Of a stretch of 64,000 bases of DNA, positions 8,617 to 20,032 are shown piece after piece. Numbering within the stretch: position 1 is the first letter of the stretch; each line of letters begins with the position of its first letter. Origin of the DNA: Mycobacterium arosiense ATCC BAA-1401 = DSM 45069. GTDB lineage: Bacteria > Actinomycetota > Actinomycetes > Mycobacteriales > Mycobacteriaceae. Location of the stretch: positions 1 to 64,000 of the forward strand of contig NZ_MVHG01000017.1 in assembly GCF_002086125.1 (NCBI RefSeq). The letters run 5' to 3'. Both the position numbers and the translations under genes were made by a program. The notes below the pieces were generated by a model, which searched no databases, was not told the origin of the DNA, and was given only the letters and a program-made list of their open reading frames with translations.

Positions 8617-9431
8617 AAGGGCCACTCCATGCCGCCCGATTTGCGCGCCTGATGGTAGCGATCGGAGTCGAAGAATTCGAAAACCCAGTTGTCGCCGCGC
8701 TTTTCAAGGAGGGGTTGCACGGGGGCGATTTGGCGTTCGACGGCCAGCACGTCGGCGACGCTACGGCCGGCCAGCGAATCCAATTGGGTCCAAGTCGGCG
8801 GCAGCAGGACGTTGCGGCCTGCCTCGAAGTCGGCTATGGCATCCTGCGGCAATGCCCAGCCGAACCGGTCGGATTCGGCGTTCTCCCCGTCGGCGCGCTG
8901 GCCCTCGGGCAGCGCCGCCACGAAGAAGTAGGTGTCGTAGCGGCGGGTCCGCTCGGCCTCTGGCGTGACCCAGTTGGCCCATGGCCGCAGCAGGTCGGAG
9001 CGCAACACCAGGTTTTCGGTGCGCAGGAAATCGGCGAACGACAGCGTCCGATCGTCCAGGGCGCGCCGGGCGTCGGCGTAGACCGAGGCGTCGCGCACGA
9101 TGCCGTCCGGGTCGCCGGCCGGGCCGGCGAAGAGCACCCCGGACTCTTCGAAGGTCTCCCGGGCCGCCGCACACACCAGCGCAGTGGCCAGCTCGGTGTC
9201 GATGCCAAACCGCTGTGCCCACCAGTCCGGCGCCGGACCGGACCACGCGATATCGGCGTTGCGGTCGCGGTCGTCGACGCCGCCACCGGGGAACACGATG
9301 ACGCCCGGGGCGAACTCCATCTTCGAATGGCGGCGCATCAGGAAGATCTTCAAGCCGGCGGGGTCGTCGCGCACCAGCATCACGGTGGCGGCCGGCCGTG
9401 CGACCAGCGGGGCTTCGTCGGCTGACGTCAT
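8613..9431 (-). CDS. Nudix hydrolase, NUDT19-like (Rv3040c homologue)
   Basis: A 272-aa Nudix protein. The Nudix box is split: GGGVDD at residues 49-54 and [11 protein letters not shown] at 91-101, with about 35 residues inserted. This arrangement is typical of NUDT19-type coenzyme A/acyl-CoA diphosphatases, which suggests CoA ester turnover rather than dNTP cleaning. A C-terminal segment with [14 protein letters not shown] matches the same subfamily. Start ATG 9431 overlaps the stop of the ABC ATPase gene (ATGA). Its position next to echA17 supports an acyl-CoA role, which is inference. Confidence 0.85.
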   Translation of the reverse strand: MTSADEAPLVARPAATVMLVRDDPAGLKIFLMRRHSKMEFAPGVIVFPGGGVDDRDRNADIAWSGPAPDWWAQRFGIDTELATALVCAAARETFEESGVLFAGPAGDPDGIVRDASVYADARRALDDRTLSFADFLRTENLVLRSDLLRPWANWVTPEAERTRRYDTYFFVAALPEGQRADGENAESDRFGWALPQDAIADFEAGRNVLLPPTWTQLDSLAGRSVADVLAVERQIAPVQPLLEKRGDNWVFEFFDSDRYHQARKSGGMEWPL

Positions 9432-10303
9432 AACGGCCTCCGGTGGGCTGCTCGGGTGCGGACTCGCCGGGCGAAGTAGCGCCCGTCGACGACGTCGAGG
9501 GCGATCGCCTGGCCGAAGGCGGTGGACAGGTTCTCGGCGGTCAGCACGTCGGTCAGCAGTCCCGCGGCGACCACCTCGGCTTCCGAGAGCAGCATGCAGT
9601 GACTGAACCCGGGCGGAATCTCCTCGACGTGGTGGGTGACCAGCACCAGGGCGGGCGCCTCCGGGTCGGCGGCCAGGTCGGCCAGCCGGCTGACCAGCTC
9701 CTCACGCCCGCCCAGGTCCAGGCCGGCGGCGGGCTCGTCGAGCAGCAGCAGCTCGGGATCGGTCATCAGCGCGCGGGCGATCAACACCCGCTTGCGCTCA
9801 CCCTCCGACAAGGTTCCGTAGGTGCGGTCCGCCAGGTGCTCGGCGCCCAGGCTCTCCAGCATGTCGATCGCGCGTTGGTAGTCGACGTCCTCGTAGCGCT
9901 CCCGCCACCGGCCCAGCACCGCGTAACCGGCCGAGACGACGAGATCGCGCACCACCTCGTCGGTGGGGATCCGCTGGGCCAGGGCCGAGGAGCTGAGCCC
10001 GATCCGGGAGCGCAACTCGGTCACGTCGACCCGGCCCAGCCGCTCGCCGAGCACGAAAGCGACGCCGGACGAGGGATGTTCGGCCGCCGCGGCGATTCGC
10101 AGCAGCGAGGTCTTGCCGGCCCCGTTAGGCCCGACGATCACCCAGCGTTCGTCGAGTTCGACCGCCCAGTCCAGCGGCCCGACCAAGACGTTGCCGCCAC
10201 GCCTCAGCGACACCTGCCTGAAATCGAGCAGCAGATCGGGGTCGCCTACATCGCCAGTCTGGTCGGTTCTACCCTCGGATTCTCTCGAAACCTCGGGTTT
10301 CAC
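9428..10303 (-). CDS. ABC transporter ATP-binding protein, Rv3041c-like
   Basis: A 291-aa single ABC ATPase. Walker A is GPNGAGKT at residues 58-65, the signature is LSEGERKR, Walker B is LLLLDEP followed by AAGLD, and a switch histidine sits in VLVTHHVEEIPP. The YlmA/ModF-like pattern has no linked permease in the window, so the partner or a non-transport role is unknown. GTG 10303 is the start; the first 20 residues are hydrophilic. Its stop overlaps the next start as ATGA, showing translational coupling with the Nudix gene. Confidence 0.9.
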   Translation of the reverse strand: MKPEVSRESEGRTDQTGDVGDPDLLLDFRQVSLRRGGNVLVGPLDWAVELDERWVIVGPNGAGKTSLLRIAAAAEHPSSGVAFVLGERLGRVDVTELRSRIGLSSSALAQRIPTDEVVRDLVVSAGYAVLGRWRERYEDVDYQRAIDMLESLGAEHLADRTYGTLSEGERKRVLIARALMTDPELLLLDEPAAGLDLGGREELVSRLADLAADPEAPALVLVTHHVEEIPPGFSHCMLLSEAEVVAAGLLTDVLTAENLSTAFGQAIALDVVDGRYFARRVRTRAAHRRPL

Positions 10304-10371
10304 CTCCGGCCTCCGTTCTCGAGCACCCGACCATCGTGCCGTACCGCGATGCTCGAATACCTGCCGGGTCG

Positions 10372-11625
<1,254 letters not shown>

Positions 11626-13386
11626 CTACTGCTGAGGGGTCGAGCGATCGGGTTCGGTCCGCGGTCCGAAGCCCTTCGGCGATTCGAAAGCCGTGGCGTG
11701 ACGGCCCACGTGCGCCTCGGCCCGCAGCCGCTCGACCATGTGCGGGTAGTGCAGCTCGAACGCCGGACGCTCCGAACGGATTCGGGGCAGCTCGGTGAAG
11801 TTGTGCCGCGGCGGCGGGCAGCTGGTCGCCCACTCCAGCGAGTTGCCGTAGCCCCACGGGTCGTCGACCGTGACGACCTCGCCGTAACGCCAGCTCTTGA
11901 AGACGTTCCAAACGAACGGGAACATCGACGCGCCAAGGATGAAGGCGCCGACCGTCGAGGCGACGTTGTAGGGCTGGAAGCCGTCGCTGGGCAGGTAGTC
12001 CGCGTAGCGGCGCGGCATGCCCAGGTCGCCCAGCCAGTGCTGCACAAGGAACGTGGTGTGGAACCCGATGAAGGTCAGCCAGAAGTGCAGCTTGCCCAGC
12101 CGCTCGTCGAGCAGCCGGCCGGTCATCTTCGGGAACCAGAAGTACACCCCGCCGAAGGTGGCGAACACGATGGTGCCGAACAGCACGTAATGGAAGTGCG
12201 CGACCACGAAGTAGCTGTCGGTGACGTGGAAGTCCAGCGGCGGGCTGGCGAGCATCACGCCGGTCAGACCACCCAGTAGGAAGGTGATCAGGAAGCCGAC
12301 GCAGAACAGCATCGGCGTCTCGAAGGTGATCTGCCCCTTCCACATCGTGCCGATCCAGTTGAAGAATTTGATCCCGGTCGGCACAGCGATCAGATACGTC
12401 ATGAACGAAAAGAACGGCAGCAGAACGGCTCCGGTGGCGAACATGTGGTGTGCCCACACCGCGACCGACAGGGCGGCGATCGACAGGGTCGCGTAAACCA
12501 GCGTGGTGTAACCGAACACCGGCTTGCGCGAGAACACCGGGATGATCTCGGTGATGATGCCGAAGAACGGCAACGCGATGATGTACACCTCGGGATGGCC
12601 GAAGAACCAGAACAGGTGTTGCCACAACAGAACTCCGCCGTTGGCGGCGTCATAGACGTGGGCGCCCAGATGTCGGTCGGCGGCCAGCCCGAACAGCGCC
12701 GCGGTCAGGATCGGGAACGCGATCAGGATCAGGATCGAGGTCACCAGGATGTTCCAGGTGAAGATCGGCATCCGGAACATCGTCATGCCGGGAGCGCGCA
12801 TGCACACCACGGTGGTGATCATGTTGACCGCACCGAGGATGGTGCCCAGACCGGCGACGATCAGGCCGGTGATCCACAGGTCCCCGCCGGCACCGGGTGA
12901 GTGCACGGCGTCAGACAGCGGCGTGTAGGCGGTCCAGCCGAAGTCTGCGGCCCCGCCCGGGACGATGAAGCCGGACGCCACGATCAGCCCGCCGAACAGG
13001 AACAGCCAGAACGAAAAGGCGTTCAGCCGCGGGAACGCCACGTCGGGCGCACCGATCTGCAGCGGCAGCACCAGGTTGGCAAAACCGAACACCACCGGGG
13101 TGGCGTACAGCAGCAGCATGATCGTGCCGTGCATGGTGAACAGCTGGTTGAATTGCTCGTTCGACAGAAATTGCAGCCCGGGAGCGGCCAGCTCGGTGCG
13201 CATCAGCAACGCCATCAGCCCGCCTATGAAGAAGAAGGCGAAGCAGGTGACGGTGTACATGATGCCGATCATCTTGTGATCGGTGGTGGTGATCAGTTTG
13301 TAGACGAGGTTCCCTTTGGGGCCCATGCGGTCCGGGTAGGGACGAACGGCCTCTAGTTCTCCCAAGGGGGGCGCTTCGGCTGTCAA
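11626..13386 (-). CDS. ctaD: Cytochrome c oxidase subunit I
   Basis: A 586-aa heme-copper oxidase subunit I of the aa3 terminal oxidase, inner membrane, about 12 helices. Heme and CuB ligand regions are clear: MHGTIML (heme a His), [19 protein letters not shown] (CuB His and the crosslinked Tyr region), WAHHMFATG (two CuB His) and [10 protein letters not shown] (heme a3/a His). TTG 13386 gives [11 protein letters not shown], as in the M. tuberculosis protein recalled from memory, and has a GGAG site six bases upstream; a second in-frame TTG at 13398 is less likely. Divergent from fecB across about 150 bp. Confidence 0.96.
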   Translation of the reverse strand: MTAEAPPLGELEAVRPYPDRMGPKGNLVYKLITTTDHKMIGIMYTVTCFAFFFIGGLMALLMRTELAAPGLQFLSNEQFNQLFTMHGTIMLLLYATPVVFGFANLVLPLQIGAPDVAFPRLNAFSFWLFLFGGLIVASGFIVPGGAADFGWTAYTPLSDAVHSPGAGGDLWITGLIVAGLGTILGAVNMITTVVCMRAPGMTMFRMPIFTWNILVTSILILIAFPILTAALFGLAADRHLGAHVYDAANGGVLLWQHLFWFFGHPEVYIIALPFFGIITEIIPVFSRKPVFGYTTLVYATLSIAALSVAVWAHHMFATGAVLLPFFSFMTYLIAVPTGIKFFNWIGTMWKGQITFETPMLFCVGFLITFLLGGLTGVMLASPPLDFHVTDSYFVVAHFHYVLFGTIVFATFGGVYFWFPKMTGRLLDERLGKLHFWLTFIGFHTTFLVQHWLGDLGMPRRYADYLPSDGFQPYNVASTVGAFILGASMFPFVWNVFKSWRYGEVVTVDDPWGYGNSLEWATSCPPPRHNFTELPRIRSERPAFELHYPHMVERLRAEAHVGRHATAFESPKGFGPRTEPDRSTPQQ

Positions 13387-13540
13387 CAGCTTCTCCAAAC
13401 ATCCGGGTCGGACACTGGCCCAAAAATCGGTATCGAGTCGAATCTTAGCCGTCGATCACGACGACGTCAGGGCTGGTCCTACAAACTGTCGTAAATGGCT
13501 CAACGGCGCGGCGCGTCCGTCGAATGTTAGCGTCTGACGG

Positions 13541-14635
13541 GTGTTGTTCGGCGTGATCAGACCGGCCCGGCTGACCGCGGCGACGGCGGCGCTCGTCCTG
13601 GCCTGCAGCGCCTGCGGATCCGAGCGGCCCGCCGGCCAGACAACCCGTTCGCTCGTGACCCCCACCACCCAGATCGCCGGCGCCGGCGTGCTCGGAAACG
13701 ACCGTCGGCCCGACGAATCCTGCGCGCGTGACGCCGCCGCGGCCGATCCCGGCCCGGCCAAGCGTCAGGTCCACAACGTGGCGGGCGTCGCCCCGGACGT
13801 TGTGCGGGTGCCCGCCGATCCGCAGCGCATCGTGGTGCTCTCCGGCGACCAGCTGGACACGCTGTGCGCGCTGGGCCTGCAATCGCGGGTGGTCGGCGCC
13901 GCGGTGCCGGACGGTTCCTCGGGTCAGCCCGCCTATCTGGGCGGCGCGGTGCACGGCGTGCCCGGTGTCGGCACCCGCTCCCACCCGGACGTGAAGGCGA
14001 TCGCGGCCGCTCACCCCGATCTGATCCTGGGATCGCAAGGGCTGACACCGACGCTGTATCCGCAGCTGACCCCGATCGCCCCGACCGTGTTCACCGCCGC
14101 ACCCGGCGCGGCCTGGCAGGACAACCTGCGAACGGTCGGCGCCGCCACCGGCCGCGGCGCCGCGGCGGACGCGCTGATCAGCGGCTTCTCGCAGCGGGCG
14201 AGCGATGTCGGCGCGCGGCACGACGCCTCCCACTACCAGGCGTCGATCGTGCAGCTGACGGCCGGCGCCATCCGGGTGTACGGCGCCAACAACTTCCCGG
14301 CCAGCGTTCTCGGCGCGGTCGGCGTCGACCGGCCGGCCGCGCAACGGTTCACCGACAAGCCCTACATCGAGATCGGCGCCTCCGACGCGGACCTGGCGAA
14401 GAATCCGGACCTCTCGATCGCCGACGCCGACGTGGTGTACCTGTCCTGCGCCACCCCGGCCGCCGCCGACCGGGCCGCGACGATCCTGGACAGCGACCCG
14501 TGGCGCAAGCTGTCGGCCAATCGCGACAACCGGGTCTACGTCGTCAACGACGAGATCTGGCAAACCGGCGAGGGCCTGATCGCGGCCCGCGGCATCGTCG
14601 ACGACCTGCGCCTGGTGAACGCCCCGATCAACTGA
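13541..14635 (+). CDS. fecB: Periplasmic iron(III)-siderophore/heme-type binding lipoprotein FecB
   Basis: A 364-aa substrate-binding protein of the helical-backbone ABC family. The N-terminus has a signal peptide and a lipobox ending at Cys22 or Cys25 (LACSAC). Binding-protein hallmarks are [41 protein letters not shown] and a conserved C-terminal [14 protein letters not shown]. No permease or ATPase gene is adjacent, as in M. tuberculosis, where FecB has been tied to siderophore or heme handling. GTG 13541 is the start. An imperfect hairpin follows the stop (14658-14697). Confidence 0.92.
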   Translation: MLFGVIRPARLTAATAALVLACSACGSERPAGQTTRSLVTPTTQIAGAGVLGNDRRPDESCARDAAAADPGPAKRQVHNVAGVAPDVVRVPADPQRIVVLSGDQLDTLCALGLQSRVVGAAVPDGSSGQPAYLGGAVHGVPGVGTRSHPDVKAIAAAHPDLILGSQGLTPTLYPQLTPIAPTVFTAAPGAAWQDNLRTVGAATGRGAAADALISGFSQRASDVGARHDASHYQASIVQLTAGAIRVYGANNFPASVLGAVGVDRPAAQRFTDKPYIEIGASDADLAKNPDLSIADADVVYLSCATPAAADRAATILDSDPWRKLSANRDNRVYVVNDEIWQTGEGLIAARGIVDDLRLVNAPIN

Positions 14636-14657
14636 CGCCCGCCGCCCGGAACGCACT

Positions 14658-14697
14658 GTCCGCCATAAGGTGATATTCGCCGCCTTGGATGGCGGAC
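14658..14697 (+). terminator. Imperfect hairpin between fecB and adhC
   Basis: GTCCGCCAT at 14658-14666 pairs with ATGGCGGAC at 14689-14697, with AAGG/CCTT extending the stem across a loop. It lies 23 bp after the fecB stop and is followed by CGAACTTTTACTC rather than a clean T tract. It could be a weak terminator of fecB or an element in the adhC leader. Confidence 0.4.
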
Positions 14698-14753
14698 GAA
14701 CTTTTACTCTAGCTAAACTTCTTGAAGACGTATCAAATGGAAAAGGGACTCTC

Positions 14754-15794
14754 ATGAGCACAGTTTCGGCGTATGCGGCCACCTCACCGACGGCACCGCT
14801 GACCAAGACCACCATCGAGCGGCGTGACCCCGGTCCGCACGACGTGGCGATCGACATCAAGTTCGCCGGAATCTGCCACTCCGACATCCACACGGCCAAG
14901 GGCGAATGGGGAATACCGAATTACCCGTTGGTCGTCGGCCACGAGATCGCCGGTGTGGTGACCGCGGTGGGCTCCGCGGTCACCAAGCACAAGGTGGGTG
15001 ACCACGTCGGGGTGGGCTGCATGGTGAACTCCTGCGGTCAGTGCAGCAGCTGTAAGGCCGGCCTCGAGAACTACTGCAAAAACGGTGCCACCTTCACCTA
15101 CAACGCCACCGACAAGGACGGCACGATCACGCAGGGCGGTTACAGCCAGGCGGTCGTCGTCGACGAGAACTTCGTGTTGCGCATCCCCGACTCGCTGCCG
15201 CTGGACAAGGCGGCGCCGCTGTTGTGCGCGGGCATCACGCTGTTCTCGCCGCTGCGGCACTGGAAGGCGGGCAAGGACACCCGCCTGGCGATCATCGGCC
15301 TGGGCGGGCTGGGCCACATGGGCGTCAAGCTGGGCGCGGCGATGGGTGCCGATGTGACGGTGCTGTCGCAGTCGCTGAAGAAGATGGAAGACGGGCTGCG
15401 GCTGGGCGCCAAGCACTACTACGCCACCGCCGAGCGCGAGACCTTCACGAAGCTGCGCAACAGCTTCGACCTGATCCTGAACACGGTCTCGGCGAACCTG
15501 AACCTCAACGACTATCTTGGCCTGCTCGACGTCGACGGCACGCTCGTCGAACTGGGCATTCCCGAGCATCCCATGGAAGTGGGCGCTTTCCCGCTGGCGC
15601 TGGCGCGCCGCAGCCTGTCCGGGTCGAACATCGGCGGCATCGCCGAAACCCAGGAGATGCTGGACTTCTGCGCCGAGCACAACGTGACCCCGGAAATCGA
15701 GCTGATCGAGCCCGACTACATCAACGAGGCCTACGAGCGCGTCCTGGCCAGCGACGTGCGCTACCGCTTCGTCATCGACATCTCGAAGCTGTAG
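14754..15794 (+). CDS. adhC: Zinc-dependent NADP alcohol dehydrogenase AdhC (CAD family)
   Basis: A 346-aa medium-chain dehydrogenase. Catalytic zinc ligands sit in AGICHSDIH and VVGHEIAG; the structural zinc site is the [15 protein letters not shown] cluster; the cofactor loop is [11 protein letters not shown]. The pattern matches cinnamyl-alcohol-dehydrogenase-type enzymes that reduce aldehydes with NADPH. ATG 14754 is preceded by AAAAGGGA at a good distance; an in-frame extension to 14670 lies in the leader and has no support. Monocistronic or weakly linked to fecB. Confidence 0.93.
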   Translation: MSTVSAYAATSPTAPLTKTTIERRDPGPHDVAIDIKFAGICHSDIHTAKGEWGIPNYPLVVGHEIAGVVTAVGSAVTKHKVGDHVGVGCMVNSCGQCSSCKAGLENYCKNGATFTYNATDKDGTITQGGYSQAVVVDENFVLRIPDSLPLDKAAPLLCAGITLFSPLRHWKAGKDTRLAIIGLGGLGHMGVKLGAAMGADVTVLSQSLKKMEDGLRLGAKHYYATAERETFTKLRNSFDLILNTVSANLNLNDYLGLLDVDGTLVELGIPEHPMEVGAFPLALARRSLSGSNIGGIAETQEMLDFCAEHNVTPEIELIEPDYINEAYERVLASDVRYRFVIDISKL

Positions 15795-15814
15795 GGCGCC
15801 GGGCGCTGATGCGC

Positions 15815-16240
15815 CTAACGGGAACGGCCCGGCGCCTTCTCGGAAGCGCCACTGCGGGCGGCGATTTCGGCGGCCTCTCCCCACTCGTCACCGGGGATGA
15901 CCTCGCTGACGTCGATGCCGGCCAGCGGCCACCCGACGGCGGCCAGCGTGGCCGCCACCCGGACGATGTTCTCCGGCCCGGCGTCGTAGTGGGTCATGTC
16001 GGAGATGAAGTGGGCGATCTCGTCGCGGTCGATCACACCATCGGCGATCGCCGGGGAGCCGTCCGCCGTGATGTTGTGCACCACCTCGGCGATCTGCTCT
16101 TCGGTCAGCGGCGTGCTGCGCAGCAGCGCCAGCAGCGGCACCCGGTCGGGCCCCGGAACGCCCTCGGGGTAGCCGGCGCGCAGCCAGCGCAGCACAGAAC
16201 GGCAGAAATTGGTGGTGGCGGAGGCGGCGGTATTCGTCAC
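15815..16240 (-). CDS. DUF3349 protein, Rv3046c-like
   Basis: A 141-aa soluble protein of the DUF3349 family, found almost only in mycobacteria and relatives. The N-terminal FCRSVLRWLRAGYPEGVP and PLLALLRSTPLTEEQI segments form the small helical domain seen in Rv0543c-type proteins. An acidic C-terminal segment follows. Start GTG 16240. It is convergent with adhC and lies 85 bp beyond the nrdF2 stop on the same strand, so it may be read from the nrdF2 transcript. Function unknown. Confidence 0.8.
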   Translation of the reverse strand: MTNTAASATTNFCRSVLRWLRAGYPEGVPGPDRVPLLALLRSTPLTEEQIAEVVHNITADGSPAIADGVIDRDEIAHFISDMTHYDAGPENIVRVAATLAAVGWPLAGIDVSEVIPGDEWGEAAEIAARSGASEKAPGRSR

Positions 16241-16325
16241 CTCAACAGTGTCAGGGCAGCCGCATCACCCGCGCCAGCGGGTGAAAAGCGCCCTACCGAT
16301 AATTCATGCGTCGTTCACGAACCGC

Positions 16326-17312
<987 letters not shown>

Positions 17313-17349
17313 TCACGCGCCGTTTTTCCGGATGAATCTCAGGCCCCAG

Positions 17350-17365
17350 ACACTACCCCTGGGGT
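17350..17365 (-). promoter_or_regulatory. NrdR-like box 1 upstream of nrdF2
   Basis: ACACTACCCCTGGGGT matches the NrdR box pattern ACACWANNNNTWGTGT at 10 of 12 defined positions. Its start is 32 bp from box 2, about three helical turns, the spacing expected for paired NrdR boxes. Confidence 0.6.
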
Positions 17366-17381
17366 ACGACAAGCGACCGCA

Positions 17382-17397
17382 ACACAACAACTTGTGT
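17382..17397 (-). promoter_or_regulatory. NrdR-like box 2 upstream of nrdF2
   Basis: ACACAACAACTTGTGT is a perfect 6+4+6 inverted repeat fitting the NrdR consensus at all defined positions. It lies about 80-97 bp before the nrdF2 GTG and pairs with the box at 17350. Confidence 0.7.
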
Positions 17398-17465
17398 TTG
17401 CGTGTCGCAGGCGTGCCCCGCGCGCCGTCGGAGTCCATTCCGTTCTCCAGTATCCCGCGCCGACG

Positions 17466-17483
17466 ATGTACCATTTGGTACAT
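17466..17483. promoter_or_regulatory. Palindromic TetR-type operator over the SRPBCC start codon
   Basis: ATGTACCA and TGGTACAT form perfect 8-bp arms around TT. The right arm ends inside the ATG of the SRPBCC gene at 17482. A TetR gene follows in the same transcript, so autoregulation through this site is likely. No ribosome binding site can be seen upstream, which fits a leaderless mRNA. Confidence 0.65.
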
Positions 17484-17928
17484 GATTACCGAAGACAGTG
17501 TGGAGATCGACGCACCCCCGCAACTCGTCTGGGACGTCTTCACCGACGTCGAGCACTGGCCGGACTGGACCGCCTCGGTGACCTCCCTGATCGGGCTGGA
17601 CGCCGCGGCCCTCGCCGTGGGCAGACGCTTCGCGATCAAGCAGCCCGGGATGCCGAAGCTGGTGTGGCGGGTCACCGAGCTCGATCCCGGTAGGTCCTGG
17701 ACCTGGGTGCAGCGCTCTCCCGGGGGGCGGGTGAGCGCCCGCCACGACGTCATCGCCCGGCCCGGCGGCCCCACGCTGGTGCGCCAGCAACTCGACCAGG
17801 GGGGTGCGCTCGGCGCCCTCGTCGGGTGGCTGATGGCCAAAAAGACCAAGCGCTTCCTCGACCTGGAAGCCCAAGGCCTCAAGGCCCACGCCGAGCGACT
17901 CAGCCGTGCGGATGGCGCGCACCCCTGA
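17482..17928 (+). CDS. SRPBCC (START/polyketide cyclase-like) family protein
   Basis: A 148-aa protein with the SRPBCC helix-grip fold that binds hydrophobic ligands. It opens with VEIDAPPQLVWDVFTDVEHWPDW, the usual first beta strand and helix of this family, and ends in a long helix (KKTKRFLDLEAQGLKAHAE; about residues 121-139). ATG 17482 is the only start that gives a domain-length protein. It overlaps the following TetR gene by about 20 bp, so the two form an operon. Likely a ligand carrier or small hydrolase/cyclase; not assignable. Confidence 0.82.
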   Translation: MITEDSVEIDAPPQLVWDVFTDVEHWPDWTASVTSLIGLDAAALAVGRRFAIKQPGMPKLVWRVTELDPGRSWTWVQRSPGGRVSARHDVIARPGGPTLVRQQLDQGGALGALVGWLMAKKTKRFLDLEAQGLKAHAERLSRADGAHP

Positions 17929-18466
17929 CACCGAGCGGCGCCAACAGCTCCTCGATGCACTCGTCGCCGAGTTCGCCACCGGCGGCATCGGCGACCGATC
18001 GCTGCGCGAGGTGGCCACTGCGGTCGGTACCAGCCACCGAATGCTGTTGCACCACTTCGGCTCTCGCGAAGACCTGCTTCTGGCGATCGTCGAGGCGGTC
18101 GAGCGCCGTCAGATGGGCTTGCTGGCCGAACTGCCGACCGACCCGGCGGAAAGTTTCGCGGCGTTGTGGGCCGACCTCCGTCGATCCGAACTGCGTGAAG
18201 CCGAGCGTCTCTTCTTCGAGTGCTACGCCCGCGCTGCCCAGGGCGAAAAGCCTTTTGCCCGAATGGTTCCCGGGGCAGTCGAGGGCTGGCTGGCCGAAGT
18301 CGACGCCCTGAAAACCGCAGCCGGCGTTCGGGTCGACCCCGCTATGGCGCGGCTCGGGCTGGCCGTCGCGCGTGGACTGCTGCTCGATCTCGTCGCGACC
18401 GACGACGATGCCGGCGTGGACGCGGCCGCGCAGGCCTTCATCCGGCTTTTGGCAGCACCGAAATGA
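17906..18466 (+). CDS. TetR family regulator (partner of SRPBCC gene)
   Basis: A 186-aa TetR-type repressor. The N-terminal helix-turn-helix covers about residues 10-56 (SLREVATAVGTSHRMLLHHFGSR); the C-terminal half is the variable ligand domain. GTG 17906 is annotated; ATG 17912 is an equally good start two codons later. It overlaps the SRPBCC coding end, and the palindrome at 17466-17483 is the obvious operator. Its 3' end overlaps the convergent second TetR gene by 29 bp. Confidence 0.87.
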   Translation: MRMARTPDTERRQQLLDALVAEFATGGIGDRSLREVATAVGTSHRMLLHHFGSREDLLLAIVEAVERRQMGLLAELPTDPAESFAALWADLRRSELREAERLFFECYARAAQGEKPFARMVPGAVEGWLAEVDALKTAAGVRVDPAMARLGLAVARGLLLDLVATDDDAGVDAAAQAFIRLLAAPK

Positions 18467-19010
18467 GTGTGTCGACGAGTTCCTCGGCGCTGGTGTGCCA
18501 TTTGTCCAGATCCATGTGGCCGCTCAAGTCCAAGCCCGTGATGCCGTGCGCGCTCGTCAAAATGAGCGCCCCATAGCGTGGCGCCTGCTGCGGACCGGTG
18601 ATGCGGCCCACCATCTGCAGGAACAGCCCCTGCGTGCGTTGGGCCGCCCGCATCGCCGCGGTCGGGTCGCCCGCCGGCGGGGTGAACATCAGGCGATACA
18701 GATGCGGGCGGGTGCGGCCGATGGCAATCAGCGACAGCAGGGCCGAGCGCAAGCATTCCTCCGGCGAATCGTCGCTGTTCACCAACACCTCGAGTGCGTC
18801 ACCCAATTCGCGCAATGCGTTGGTGGCCAGCTCGGCGAGCAAAGACTCCTTGTCGGCGAAGTGGCGATACGCGGCCGTGCGCGACACACCGCTGCGGGCA
18901 CCCACCTCACGCAGCGTTACCGCGTCGACGCCGCCGAGGTCGAGCAGCACGCCCGCCGCCTCGACCAACGAACGACGCGTGGCCGCCGCGCTCTCGGCTC
19001 TTGTCGTCAC
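18438..19010 (-). CDS. TetR family regulator, divergent from SDR
   Basis: A 190-aa TetR regulator. The DNA-binding domain reads VTLREVGARSGVSRTAAYRHFADKESL (in the first 60 residues), and the rest is a helical ligand domain with a WHTSAEELVDTLIS end. GTG 19010 is chosen; the frame stays open to a TTG at 19049, but that lies inside an operator. Two 23-bp palindromes between this gene and the divergent SDR gene are very likely its binding sites. It probably controls both directions. Confidence 0.88.
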   Translation of the reverse strand: MTTRAESAAATRRSLVEAAGVLLDLGGVDAVTLREVGARSGVSRTAAYRHFADKESLLAELATNALRELGDALEVLVNSDDSPEECLRSALLSLIAIGRTRPHLYRLMFTPPAGDPTAAMRAAQRTQGLFLQMVGRITGPQQAPRYGALILTSAHGITGLDLSGHMDLDKWHTSAEELVDTLISVLPKAG

Positions 19011-19031
19011 CCGCAGAGCATAAGCCGATCG

Positions 19032-19054
19032 TTGGGTTGACAATGTCAACTCAA
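19032..19054. promoter_or_regulatory. Operator 1 of the TetR/SDR divergent promoter
   Basis: A 23-bp palindrome with core GTTGACAATGTCAAC (7+1+7, perfect) and outer TTG/CAA arms. It contains TTGACA at 19037-19042, which with TAGCTT at 19059-19064 (spacing 16) forms a candidate promoter for the SDR gene, so bound repressor would block RNA polymerase. Confidence 0.7.
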
Positions 19055-19062
19055 CTGCTAGC

Positions 19063-19085
19063 TTGAGATGACAGCGTCAACTCAA
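19063..19085. promoter_or_regulatory. Operator 2 of the TetR/SDR divergent promoter
   Basis: A second 23-bp palindrome, TTGAG-A-TGAC at the left and GTCA-A-CTCAA at the right, sharing the consensus of operator 1. The centres are 31 bp apart, close to three helical turns, so two dimers would bind the same face. Confidence 0.7.
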
Positions 19086-19111
19086 ACTCGCTCCCCTCGA
19101 TTGGAGAACCC

Positions 19112-20032
19112 ATGATGTCGTCGACTCGCGCCGCCCGCAATGAGCTGATCGTCGTAACCGGTGCTTCGACGGGCATCGGCGCGGCCATCGCTCGAGAACT
19201 GGCCCGCAAGGGTTTTCACGTGTTGGCGGGTGTGCGCCGCGAGGCGGACGCGGACGCGCTGCGCGCAGAGAACATCGAGCCGCAGATCCTGGACATCACG
19301 ATGGGAACGGACGTGGCCGCCATCGCCGACCGCGTCGCGCGCGATCCGCTGCGCCGTCGGTTGCGAGCCCTGGTCAACAACGCCGGGATCGCGGTCAATT
19401 CTCCGGTCGAAACGCTGCCGGTAGACCAGTGGCGCCGGCAGTTCGAGGTAAATCTGTTCGGCCACATCGCGATGACCCAGGCCCTGTTGCCGGCCCTGCT
19501 GCTCAGCTCGGGCACCGTGGTCAACATCAGCTCCGTCGGCGGCAAGGTGGTGTTGCCGACGTATGGCGCGTACGCCGGTTCGAAGTTCGCCCTCGAAGCC
19601 GCCAGTGACGCATTGCGGCGTGAGGTCGCCGAGTTCGGCATCAAGGTGGTCGTCATCGAACCCGGCGCGGTCAAAACCGAGATGGCCGAGCGCGGAATCG
19701 CCACCGCCAAGGGACTGATGGCCAACCTGACCGATGCCCAACTCGCCCGCTACGGCGATCTCATCGCGGCCGTCACGGCGCAGGCCCGGTCGTTCGGCGA
19801 GGAGGGCGTGTCGGCCGAACACGCCGCGAAGGTGGTCGCCAAGGCCGCGACCGCATCGCGTCCCCGCACGCGCTACACCATCGGACGCGACGCGGCGCTC
19901 CTGCTGCGGATCAACCGCGTGGTGTCCGACCGGATGCTGGACCGCATCATGCGTCAGAACCTGCGATCCTTCGCCAGGAGGTCGCCATCGCGGCAACAAC
20001 TCAGCGCCGCAACGACTTCGATCGGGTCTTAG
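19112..20032 (+). CDS. Short-chain dehydrogenase/reductase
   Basis: A 306-aa classical SDR. The cofactor motif is VTGASTGIGAAIA near residues 16-28, then ALVNNAGIAV, the catalytic Ser in NISSVGG and YAGSKFAL (Tyr-x3-Lys). The extra 60 residues at the C-terminus are typical of mycobacterial SDRs that use lipid or steroid-like substrates. ATG 19112 has GGAG seven bases upstream. It is divergent from a TetR gene and ends with a 4-bp overlap with the convergent monooxygenase gene (20029-20032). Confidence 0.9.
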   Translation: MMSSTRAARNELIVVTGASTGIGAAIARELARKGFHVLAGVRREADADALRAENIEPQILDITMGTDVAAIADRVARDPLRRRLRALVNNAGIAVNSPVETLPVDQWRRQFEVNLFGHIAMTQALLPALLLSSGTVVNISSVGGKVVLPTYGAYAGSKFALEAASDALRREVAEFGIKVVVIEPGAVKTEMAERGIATAKGLMANLTDAQLARYGDLIAAVTAQARSFGEEGVSAEHAAKVVAKAATASRPRTRYTIGRDAALLLRINRVVSDRMLDRIMRQNLRSFARRSPSRQQLSAATTSIGS

